11,490 bases of DNA from Actinomycetes bacterium (GTDB lineage Bacteria > Actinomycetota > Acidimicrobiia > Acidimicrobiales > RAAP-2): positions 1 to 11,490 of the forward strand of contig JAKAZC010000049.1 of NCBI GenBank assembly GCA_021826655.1. The letters run 5' to 3'. Shown here piece after piece: positions 1 to 5,617 of the stretch; position 1 is the stretch's first letter, and each line of letters opens with the position of its first letter. The position numbers and the translations under genes are program-made. The notes beneath the pieces are model-generated. The model was not told the DNA's origin, ran no database searches, and saw only the letters and a program-made list of their open reading frames with translations.

Positions 1-253
1 CTACGTGGGAGTGTCCTGGTCGACTGGTGAGGAGTTCGATTCGTCGTGGAACCGGGCGGAACTGTTCAGCTTCCCGCTGGGAGCGGGACACGTGATCCAG
101 GGGTGGGACCAAGGGGTGGCCGGCATGTTGGTAGGTGGGCGCCGACGGATCACGATTCCGCCCGAGCTCGGTTACGGCCGTCGGGGTGCCGGTGGGGTCA
201 TCGCTCCGGACGAGACGCTCGTCTTCGTGGTCGACCTCTTCGGAGTCGGCTGA
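1..253 (+). CDS. FKBP-type peptidyl-prolyl cis-trans isomerase, C-terminal part (5' end outside window)
   Basis: This is the last 83 codons of an FKBP-type prolyl isomerase, which catalyses cis-trans isomerisation of X-Pro bonds during protein folding. The reading frame is open from base 2 to a TGA at 251-253. The visible part carries the FKBP landmarks in order: YVGVSWSTGEEFDSSW (substrate-pocket Tyr and Phe-Asp), then FPLGAGHVIQGWDQGV with the VIQGWD core, then RRRITIPPELGYG, and finally the strand IAPDETLVFVVDLFGV. A single FKBP domain is about 105-110 residues, so only about 25 domain residues plus any signal or lipoprotein leader lie upstream of the window. Whether it is cytoplasmic or secreted cannot be judged. 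It converges on cofE with a 31-bp gap and has no evident functional link to the F420 genes. The family call is secure. Confidence 0.93.
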   Translation, partial: YVGVSWSTGEEFDSSWNRAELFSFPLGAGHVIQGWDQGVAGMLVGGRRRITIPPELGYGRRGAGGVIAPDETLVFVVDLFGVG

Positions 254-289
254 CAGTCAACTGTCCACTGTCCACTGCTGACGGTCAGC
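252..289. repeat. Cluster of short palindromes and a tandem heptamer between convergent FKBP and cofE
   Basis: The short spacer between the two convergent stop codons holds a palindrome GACAGT-CA-ACTGTC (252-265), a tandem heptamer ACTGTCC (260-266 and 267-273, with a third partial copy ACTG at 274-277), and a second palindrome GCTGAC-G-GTCAGC (277-289) that contains the cofE stop codon. The loops of 1-2 nt are too tight for an ideal hairpin, so calling it a terminator is only a guess. It could equally be a protein-binding site or chance. Confidence 0.4.
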
Positions 290-1055
290 GGAAGAGGTCG
301 CCGGCAGGGTCTCGGACGATCTCGGCGACCACCGAGCCGCGGCGCAGCCAGGAGGAGTCCACCCCGCGCACCACGGCGGCGGGGACCGACCGGCTCTTCC
401 CCATGACGAGCTCGGCGGCTCCCGCCACCTCGTCGGCGACGCACACCTCGGTGGCCTCGAGCACCCGCCCGGTTGCATCCGGCGTGCCGCGCAGGTCCAC
501 AATCCCGGCGATCCCGGCGATCCCGATGGCCACGTCCGTGACGCCGTTGCGCCAGGCGCGCCCGAAGGTGTCCGAGATCACGACAGCCAACTCGACCCCG
601 AGCCTGTGGCCCAGCGCCTCGCGGATCTTCCTGGCCGACCGGTCCGGGTCGACGGGAAGGAGCGCGGCCGTGCCGGCCTCGACATTGGACAGGTCGACAC
701 CGGCGTTGGCACAGACGAACCCGTGGCGAGTCTCGGAGATCAGCAGGTCGCCCCGCCGGCGGAGGACGCGGACCGACTCAGACTGAACGAGCGATCGTTT
801 TGCGCCGGGGTCGTCGGGGTCGACGTCGACGATCCGGCCCTCCGCTTTGGACACCACCTTCTGGGTGACCACCAGCACGTCGCCATCGGTCACCCATGGC
901 GCGACAGACCCGTGGTCCCGGGCCGACATCAGGGCTGAGGCCAGGACGGCGGCGAGGTCGTCGCCGGGCCGGATCTCGCCCACGCCGGTGACCGGCGTGA
1001 CGGTCAGACTGCCCAGCGGGAGCGGGCCGGGGGCAACCCGTACCCGATCAGCCAC
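285..1055 (-). CDS. cofE: Coenzyme F420-0:L-glutamate ligase, single-domain CofE type
   Basis: CofE adds L-glutamate residues to F420-0 (or its dehydro form) using GTP and divalent metal, the last stage of coenzyme F420 synthesis in the cytoplasm. The 256-residue product has the family signatures in order: VVTQKVVSKAEGR (62-74), ETRHGFVCANAGVDLSNVE (108-126), VVISDTFGRAWRNGVTDVAIG (158-178) and a C-terminal VADEVAGAAELVMGKS segment (206-221). Its length matches stand-alone CofE (about 250). Unlike mycobacterial FbiB (about 450 residues) it has no fused C-terminal nitroreductase-like domain, so any dehydro-F420-0 reduction must be done by another protein. The start is a GTG at 1055-1053 that overlaps the cofD stop by 8 nt. 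There is no good Shine-Dalgarno, which suggests translation coupled to cofD. A tandem 9-nt repeat (502-528) encodes the IAGIAGI stretch. Confidence 0.95.
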   Translation of the reverse strand: MADRVRVAPGPLPLGSLTVTPVTGVGEIRPGDDLAAVLASALMSARDHGSVAPWVTDGDVLVVTQKVVSKAEGRIVDVDPDDPGAKRSLVQSESVRVLRRRGDLLISETRHGFVCANAGVDLSNVEAGTAALLPVDPDRSARKIREALGHRLGVELAVVISDTFGRAWRNGVTDVAIGIAGIAGIVDLRGTPDATGRVLEATEVCVADEVAGAAELVMGKSRSVPAAVVRGVDSSWLRRGSVVAEIVRDPAGDLFR

Positions 1056-1974
1056 GGGCGTCGAGGACGACTCGGGCCAGCGCGGCCGAACGGGTCAGAT
1101 CGGACATGATCGCCGGGGCCACCACACAGCGCACGCCTTCCGCCTCGACGGCGGGGGCGAGGGCGGCATCGGCCTCGTCGACCACCAGGGTGGACACCCA
1201 CGGCGCATACCAGCGGGCCACGCCCGCGACCGAGGACTCACCGCCCAGCTCGACCAGGAGCCGTGCCGCCGGGCCCTTCACTGCGGCGCCGGCGACGATG
1301 GGCGAGACGGCCACCGCGGCGTCGCGGCGGGCCGCGAGTGCCTCCGCCACCCCGGGTACGGCGAGTACGGGGTCGATCGAGACCACGGGGTTGGACGGGC
1401 ACACCACGACGGTGTCGGCGGCCGCGATCGCCTCGAGGACCCCCGGTGCCGGTCGGGCGTCCGCGGCCCCGGCGAACCGCACCCGTTCGACGGCCACGTC
1501 GTGGCGGAGCTTCACGAAGTACTCCTGGAAGCCGACCTCCGCGCCGCCGGCGAGCTGCAGTCGGGTGCGCAACGGGTCGTCGGTCACCGGGACGAGCCGG
1601 ACACCTACGCCGAACCGGTCGGCCAATTCGGCGGTGACCGTGCCGAGGGCGGCGCCCTCGGACAGGCGCTGGGTCCGGTACAGGTGGGTGGCGAGGTCGC
1701 GGTCGCCCAGATTGAACCACGTCGTCCCGCCGAGTCGCTCGAGCGCCTCCATCACCCGCCAGGACTCCCCGGCCAGACCCCAGCCGGTCTCGGTGTTGAT
1801 GGCGTCGGCCAGCGTGTAGAGCACCGTGTCGAGGTCGGGTGAGATGTGGAGCCCGTGGAGGTCGGTGTCGTCACCCACGTTAACCACGGCCGTGATGTCG
1901 CGAGGCTCCACCACCTCGGCCATCCCGCGCAACAGTCGGGCCGCACCCACGCCACCGGCCAGGGCGGCGATCAC
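1048..1974 (-). CDS. cofD: 2-phospho-L-lactate transferase / phosphoenolpyruvate transferase (CofD/FbiA)
   Basis: CofD/FbiA joins the deazaflavin Fo to a phospholactyl-type group, giving F420-0 (archaea) or dehydro-F420-0 (characterised for mycobacterial FbiA, from phosphoenolpyruvate). The 308-residue product starts VIAALAGGVGAARLLRG (glycine-rich loop, residues 5-12), followed by VVNVGDDTDLHGLHISPDLDTVLY (30-53, acidic metal/substrate site), WFNLGDRDLATHLYRT (86-101), LVPVTDDPLRTRL (127-139), VGFQEYFVKLRHD (147-159) and VVVCPSNPVVSIDPVL (189-204), all typical of the family. The GTG at 1974-1972 is chosen because the glycine-rich loop must be near the N terminus. The same frame stays open far upstream, but only as a shadow of the opposite-strand gene. 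No Shine-Dalgarno precedes this GTG; its start overlaps by 4 nt (GTGA) the stop of a 12-codon leader ORF. It forms an operon with cofE. Which acyl donor this enzyme uses cannot be read from the sequence. Confidence 0.94.
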   Translation of the reverse strand: MIAALAGGVGAARLLRGMAEVVEPRDITAVVNVGDDTDLHGLHISPDLDTVLYTLADAINTETGWGLAGESWRVMEALERLGGTTWFNLGDRDLATHLYRTQRLSEGAALGTVTAELADRFGVGVRLVPVTDDPLRTRLQLAGGAEVGFQEYFVKLRHDVAVERVRFAGAADARPAPGVLEAIAAADTVVVCPSNPVVSIDPVLAVPGVAEALAARRDAAVAVSPIVAGAAVKGPAARLLVELGGESSVAGVARWYAPWVSTLVVDEADAALAPAVEAEGVRCVVAPAIMSDLTRSAALARVVLDARG

Positions 1975-2009
1975 CGTGTGGATCCGTGGCGACGGGTAGC
2001 GGTTGCCAT
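1971..2009 (-). CDS. Candidate 12-codon leader ORF overlapping the cofD start
   Basis: On the minus strand an ATG at 2009-2007 lies 6 nt after a TAGCCT hexamer and opens a mini-ORF reading MATATRRHGSTR, ending in a TGA at 1973-1971. The stop overlaps the cofD GTG as GTGA, in a different frame from cofD. If the TAGCCT is a -10 box, transcription would begin at or next to this ATG, so the mini-ORF would be translated leaderless and cofD by termination-reinitiation. Directly seen: hexamer, spacing, ORF and overlap. Translation itself is inference; a 12-residue peptide leaves little coding evidence. It contains no run of one amino acid that would suggest classical attenuation, apart from a pair of arginines. 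Confidence 0.45.
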   Translation of the reverse strand: MATATRRHGSTR

Positions 2010-2015
2010 CGGCGC

Positions 2016-2021
2016 AGGCTA
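2016..2021 (-). promoter_or_regulatory. Putative -10 element TAGCCT for the cofD-cofE operon
   Basis: TAGCCT on the minus strand fits the actinobacterial TANNNT -10 consensus and sits 6 nt before the leader ATG, the spacing expected for a leaderless transcript. I see no convincing -35 box at 16-19 nt upstream (the region is nearly pure GC). The same kind of hexamer precedes two other genes in this window at 5605 and 7429, which strengthens the call. Confidence 0.5.
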
Positions 2022-2070
2022 CCCGGACCCGCGGGGACCACGGCCCGACGCGGCTGCACCCGCCACCGGT

Positions 2071-2082
2071 CGACCGTGGTCG
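2071..2082. repeat. Palindrome in the cofD / glycosyltransferase divergent spacer
   Basis: CGACC-GT-GGTCG is a 12-bp interrupted palindrome. Its CCGTGGTC portion (2074-2081) also pairs with GACCACGG at 2036-2043, giving an 8-bp inverted repeat that spans the middle of the divergent intergenic region (1975-2115). It could be an operator for either direction, but in such GC-rich sequence chance is a real alternative. Confidence 0.25.
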
Positions 2083-2115
2083 TGGGGCCGTCCCCGGCAC
2101 GGGGCCGGTGCCCGG

Positions 2116-3309
2116 ATGTGCAAGGCTCACGACGTGCCGTCGGAGCAGCCAGCGCCCGCCACCGACCGCCTGGCCGTCGGGTTCGACGCCACCCCCCTGC
2201 TCGGACGGCCCACCGGCGTCGGAGTGTTCTGTGCCGGTGCACTCGACGGCCTCGGTGCACGCGGGGACGTCGAGGTGTCCGCCTTCGCGGTGAGCTGGCG
2301 CCGCCGCGCCGGGATCGCCGACCGGGTGCCCGCCGGCGTGGGAACGGGCCAACGCCCGATGCCGGCCCGGCCACTCCTTGCCGCCTGGACCCGCTTCGAC
2401 GTCCCACCCCTCGAGTGGTTCGTGGGCCCCGTCGACGTGGTCCACGGTTCGAACTTCGTCGTTCCGCCCACCCGGCGTGCGGCCCGGGTGGTGACCGTCC
2501 ACGACCTGACCGTGTGCCTCTACCCGGAGCTGTGTGACGCACCCACCCTGGCCTATCCGGGGCTGATCCGACGTGCTGTGGCCGAAGGGACCTGGGTCCA
2601 CACGCCTTCCGAGTTCGTGGCGGCGGAGGTCGTGGCCGAGCTGGGGGTCGAACCGACGCGGGTGCGGGCCGTGCACCACGGGTTGCCTCGACTGCCTCCC
2701 GCGGCACCCGAACACGGGATCAGCCTTCCCGCCGGGTGCGCGCGGTATGTGCTCGCTGTGGGGACGGTCGAACCCCGCAAGGACTACCCGCTCCTCGTCC
2801 GTTCGTTCGCCGCGGTGGCGGCCGCCCACCCCGATACGGCACTGGTCGTCGTGGGGGGTGACGGGTGGGGGAGCGAGCGGTTCTCCGAAGCCGTGGCCAC
2901 GTCGCCCGTCCGGGACCGGATCGTACGGTCCGGGTATCTCGATGATGCAGCCCTGTCCTCCGTCCTGGCCGGCGCCGCCGTGCTGGCCTACCCGTCGAGG
3001 TACGAGGGGTTCGGGTTCCCGCCGTTGCAGGCCATGGCGGCCGGGGTGCCCGTGGTGGCAACGGCCGGTGGGGCGGTCCCCGAGGTAGTGGGCGACGGTG
3101 CCTGGCTGGTCGACCCGGGTGACGGGGACGCGCTGGCCGAGCGACTCGTGCGGGCCCTCGATGACGGCTCCGACGTGGCAGCACTGGTCGCCCGGGGACG
3201 GGCCCGGTGTCATGCGTTCACCTGGGAGCGGTGTGCCGTGGGGCTGGTCGGCCTCTACCGGGACGCCGTGGCCGCGACGAGCCCGCGCCGGCGGGGGGCG
3301 CCACGGTGA
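2116..3309 (+). CDS. GT4-family glycosyltransferase (first of three)
   Basis: A retaining GT-B fold glycosyltransferase (CAZy GT4) expected to move a sugar from an NDP-sugar to a growing surface glycan at the inner face of the membrane. With the ATG at 2116 the product has 397 residues. The N-terminal acceptor half starts LAVGFDATPLLGRPTGVGVFCAG; a VVTVHDLTVCLYPEL segment follows. The donor half has VGTVEPRKDYPLLVRSF (G216, K222) and YPSRYEGFGFPPLQAMAAGVPVVAT. The EX7E motif is E297 with Gln at 305 in place of the second Glu, which is unusual. It ends with PEVVGDGAWLVDPGDGDALAERL. Start choice is uncertain: ATG 2116 has only a distant GGGG, whereas GTG 2134 lies 6 nt after AAGGCT and may be a leaderless start. 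Its stop overlaps the next gene by 4 nt (GTGA), so it belongs to the same operon. Donor and acceptor sugars are unknown; D-rhamnose is plausible from the rmd neighbour. Confidence 0.9.
   Translation: MCKAHDVPSEQPAPATDRLAVGFDATPLLGRPTGVGVFCAGALDGLGARGDVEVSAFAVSWRRRAGIADRVPAGVGTGQRPMPARPLLAAWTRFDVPPLEWFVGPVDVVHGSNFVVPPTRRAARVVTVHDLTVCLYPELCDAPTLAYPGLIRRAVAEGTWVHTPSEFVAAEVVAELGVEPTRVRAVHHGLPRLPPAAPEHGISLPAGCARYVLAVGTVEPRKDYPLLVRSFAAVAAAHPDTALVVVGGDGWGSERFSEAVATSPVRDRIVRSGYLDDAALSSVLAGAAVLAYPSRYEGFGFPPLQAMAAGVPVVATAGGAVPEVVGDGAWLVDPGDGDALAERLVRALDDGSDVAALVARGRARCHAFTWERCAVGLVGLYRDAVAATSPRRRGAPR
2122..2127 (+). promoter_or_regulatory. Weak candidate -10 element AAGGCT for the glycosyltransferase operon
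   Basis: AAGGCT keeps the A at position 2 and T at position 6 of the TANNNT -10 pattern and ends 6 nt before the in-frame GTG at 2134. This is the same geometry as the better hexamers at 2016 (minus strand) and 5605. If used, the first glycosyltransferase would start at 2134 and be 391 residues. The first base departs from consensus, so the call is weak. Confidence 0.25.
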
Positions 3310-4424
3310 GCCGATCCCGCGTCCTCCTGTTGGCGGAGCAGTTGCGCCGATCCGCCTCCGGGGGCATCGGCACCTACGTGCTCGGCCTGCTCCAGGGTCT
3401 CGACGAGCTGGCCGCACGGGACCCTGAGAGGGCTCCCGAGCTGGTCGTGGCGGCGAGCCGGCCGCCGGGTCGGCCCGACCCGCTCACCGCACTCGGCCAC
3501 GAGCTGCGGACCTCGACCCTTCCCGGTCCTCTGCTGACTCGGGCGTGGGACCTCGGCCTGGTCCGGGCCCCCACCGATGTCGACCTGGTCCACGCCGTGT
3601 CGCTGGCCACGCTCGAGACCGGGGACACGCCCCTGGTGGTTACCGTGCACGATCTGCTGTGGCGTCGGATCCCTGACGCCTTCCCGTCCCGGGGGCGACG
3701 CTGGCACGAGGGTGCGCTGGAACGGGCGCTCGACCGGGCCGACCGATTCGTCGTCCCGGCCCAAGTCGTGGCGGACGACCTGGTGGAAGCAGGTGCCGCC
3801 CGGGGACGCGTCACGGTGATCCCGATGGGTTCGGACCACCTCCCCCCACCCGACGCCGCCGCCGCGGCCGCCCATCTGGCGCAGCTCGGCGTCCGCGGCC
3901 CGTTCCTCCTGTGCGTCGGGACGCTCGAGCCCAGGAAGAACCTGCAACGTCTGGTCGAGGCCTACGGGACCATCCGGGGTGCACTGCCCGGTCCGTGGCC
4001 GCTGGTGATGGTCGGACCCTCCGGATGGGGCGAGCAGGTGGTGCCCACCACGGGTGTCGTCCATGCCGGTTCGGTGTCGGCCGAGGAGCTGTCCGGGCTG
4101 TACGCGGCCGCCCGGCTCCTGGCCTATGTGCCGCTGATCGAGGGATTCGGACTGCCCCCGGTCGAGGCCATGTCGGTGGGCACGCCCGTGGTCGCCAGCC
4201 CACTGCCGAGCACGGGTGGCGCCGCGTTCGAGGTCGATCCGAACGACACGGCGTCGATCGCCGAGGGTCTCCTGCGGGTGGCGACGGACGAGGACACCCG
4301 GGGGTCGCTCATCCTCCGCGGAGCGGCGCGGTCGACGGAGCTCACCTGGTCCTCGATAGCGAGTCGCCACCGGGACGTGTGGGACCAGGCGATGGGGGAG
4401 CGGGCGGTGGCACGTGCCCGTTGA
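3306..4424 (+). CDS. GT4-family glycosyltransferase (second of three)
   Basis: A second GT-B fold, GT4-type enzyme of 372 residues, probably extending the same glycan as its neighbours. The N terminus reads VSRSRVLLLAEQLRRSASGGIGTYVLGLL, with a glycine-rich loop typical of the acceptor domain. VVTVHDLLWRRIPDAFPSRGRRWH follows. The donor half has LLCVGTLEPRKNLQRLVEAY (G205, K211) and LIEGFGLPPVEAMSVGTPVVAS with a complete EX7E pair (E279, E287). It differs from its two neighbours in having a shorter inter-domain stretch before HAGSVSAEELSGLY and in SPLPSTGGAAFEVDPND replacing the usual PEV.G.AA segment. The GTG at 3306 overlaps the preceding TGA (GTGA) and a run of G (3293-3298) could serve as ribosome binding site. 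The upstream frame extension is a shadow of the preceding gene. Specificity is not predictable from sequence alone. Confidence 0.91.
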   Translation: MSRSRVLLLAEQLRRSASGGIGTYVLGLLQGLDELAARDPERAPELVVAASRPPGRPDPLTALGHELRTSTLPGPLLTRAWDLGLVRAPTDVDLVHAVSLATLETGDTPLVVTVHDLLWRRIPDAFPSRGRRWHEGALERALDRADRFVVPAQVVADDLVEAGAARGRVTVIPMGSDHLPPPDAAAAAAHLAQLGVRGPFLLCVGTLEPRKNLQRLVEAYGTIRGALPGPWPLVMVGPSGWGEQVVPTTGVVHAGSVSAEELSGLYAAARLLAYVPLIEGFGLPPVEAMSVGTPVVASPLPSTGGAAFEVDPNDTASIAEGLLRVATDEDTRGSLILRGAARSTELTWSSIASRHRDVWDQAMGERAVARAR

Positions 4425-5607
4425 CCGCGTGCGGTCTTCCGGTGACCGGCTGCGGATCGCGCTCGACGTGACCGCGGTCCCCGGCCGTCCGGTGGGGGCC
4501 GGGCACTACATCCTGCAGTTGGCCCGGGGGCTGTCGGTCCGACACGATGTGGACCTCGTGCTGTGCAGCCGGTCCGGCGACCGGCACCGGTGGGCGTCCT
4601 TGGTGCCCGTGGGGAACCTGCTCGCCGTGGCGCCGGAGGCCCGTCCGCTCCGCCTCGCCTGGGAGCAGCTGCGGCTGGGACCGTTGGTGGCGACCTCGGG
4701 CGCGGCAGTCCACCACGGGCCCCACTACACCATGCCCCGTCGGTGCCCGGTCCCATCAGTCGTCACGGTCCACGACCTGAGCTTCTTCGACGAGCCACGG
4801 TGGCACGAGCGCTCCAAGGTCCTGATGTTCCGGCGAGCGATCACCCGCGCCGCCCGGGAGGCGGCGGTGATCGTGTGCCCCAGCCGGGTGACTGCCGGGG
4901 CCCTCGACCGCTGGTGCCGGGTCGATGCCGAGGTGGTCGTGGCGCCGCACGGGGTGGACACGGACCGGTTCCGGCCGGTCGAGCCGCACCCGGGCTCGGA
5001 CGTGGCCCATCTTGCCGCGCTCGACGAGCGCCTGGCCGGGGACCGGCCACTCCTGGTCTTCGTAGGTACGCTCGAGCCGCGCAAGGACGTCCCCACGCTG
5101 GTCGGGGCCTTCGCTGCCGTGGCCTCGCGCCATCCCGACGCCCTCCTGGTGCTGGCCGGCGGCCCAGGCTGGGGAGCGGACGACGTCGACGAGGCCGTCT
5201 CGGCGTCCGGCGTCGGTCGGCGGATCGTCCGGACCGGCTACGTGGGGGACGAGGACATCGCGGCACTCCTGCGCTCGGCGACGGCCGTGGTGTACCCCTC
5301 GCTCTACGAAGGGTTCGGGCTGCCTGCGCTCGAGGCCCTCGCCTGTGGGGCCCCACTCGTGACCACCCGGGGCACGGCCATGGAGGAGGTGGCCGGAGCG
5401 AGCGCGGTCCTGGTGGCGCCGGGCGACACCGATGCGCTGAGCGACGCTCTCGACGCCGTCCTCCGAGGCACCGGGGACGGTCGGGCCGCAGCGGAGCGGC
5501 GCTCGCTCGGATTCGAGATCGTGGGCCGGCACAGCTGGGATCGGAGTACCGACCTCCACGTCGCCGCGTACCGACGGGCGTACTCGGGGAGCGGGCCGAC
5601 CCAGTAG
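4414..5607 (+). CDS. GT4-family glycosyltransferase (third of three)
   Basis: A third GT4-type glycosyltransferase, 397 residues from the GTG at 4414, overlapping the previous gene by 11 nt. An in-frame GTG at 4429 is an equally possible start and would give 392 residues. The N-terminal half reads LRIALDVTAVPGRPVGAGHYILQLARGL, then SVVTVHDLSFFDEPRWHERSKVLMFRRA. The donor half has LVFVGTLEPRKDVPTLVGAF (G218, K224), RIVRTGYVGDEDIAALL and YPSLYEGFGLPALEALACGAPLVTT with intact EX7E (E299, E307). By eye its donor half is closer to the first GT4 gene than to the second: both have AFAAVA, an RIVR.GY segment and YPS.YEGFG. This hints at a duplication history within the cluster. Its TAG stop (5605-5607) lies inside the putative -10 hexamer of the next gene. 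Predicted location is the cytoplasm or inner membrane face. Confidence 0.91.
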   Translation: MPVDRVRSSGDRLRIALDVTAVPGRPVGAGHYILQLARGLSVRHDVDLVLCSRSGDRHRWASLVPVGNLLAVAPEARPLRLAWEQLRLGPLVATSGAAVHHGPHYTMPRRCPVPSVVTVHDLSFFDEPRWHERSKVLMFRRAITRAAREAAVIVCPSRVTAGALDRWCRVDAEVVVAPHGVDTDRFRPVEPHPGSDVAHLAALDERLAGDRPLLVFVGTLEPRKDVPTLVGAFAAVASRHPDALLVLAGGPGWGADDVDEAVSASGVGRRIVRTGYVGDEDIAALLRSATAVVYPSLYEGFGLPALEALACGAPLVTTRGTAMEEVAGASAVLVAPGDTDALSDALDAVLRGTGDGRAAAERRSLGFEIVGRHSWDRSTDLHVAAYRRAYSGSGPTQ

Positions 5608-5610
5608 GGT
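5605..5610 (+). promoter_or_regulatory. Putative -10 element TAGGGT for rmd, containing the upstream stop codon
   Basis: TAGGGT fits TANNNT; its first three bases are the stop codon of the preceding glycosyltransferase. It ends 7 nt before the GTG at 5618, the geometry of a leaderless actinobacterial start. No clear -35 box is visible. It would let rmd be transcribed separately from the glycosyltransferase operon, although read-through from upstream is also expected. Confidence 0.5.
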
Positions 5611-5617
5611 GCCGGTC

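Noticed and set aside
502..528. Tandem 9-nt repeat (ATCCCGGCG twice plus a variant) in cofE.
   Set aside because: It encodes the Gly-Ile-Ala-Gly stretch expected at this point of the CofE family, so it is explained by protein sequence and codon bias.
1975..3417. The cofD frame stays open for about 480 more codons upstream on the minus strand, antisense to the first glycosyltransferase.
   Set aside because: Its translation is Pro/Arg/Gly/His-rich with no family motifs, while the plus strand encodes a clear GT4 enzyme. Long antisense open frames are expected at this GC content.
4203..4217. LPSTG in the second glycosyltransferase, resembling a sortase signal.
   Set aside because: It is internal (residue 300 of 372), inside a cytoplasmic GT-B fold, and lacks a following hydrophobic segment and basic tail at the C terminus.
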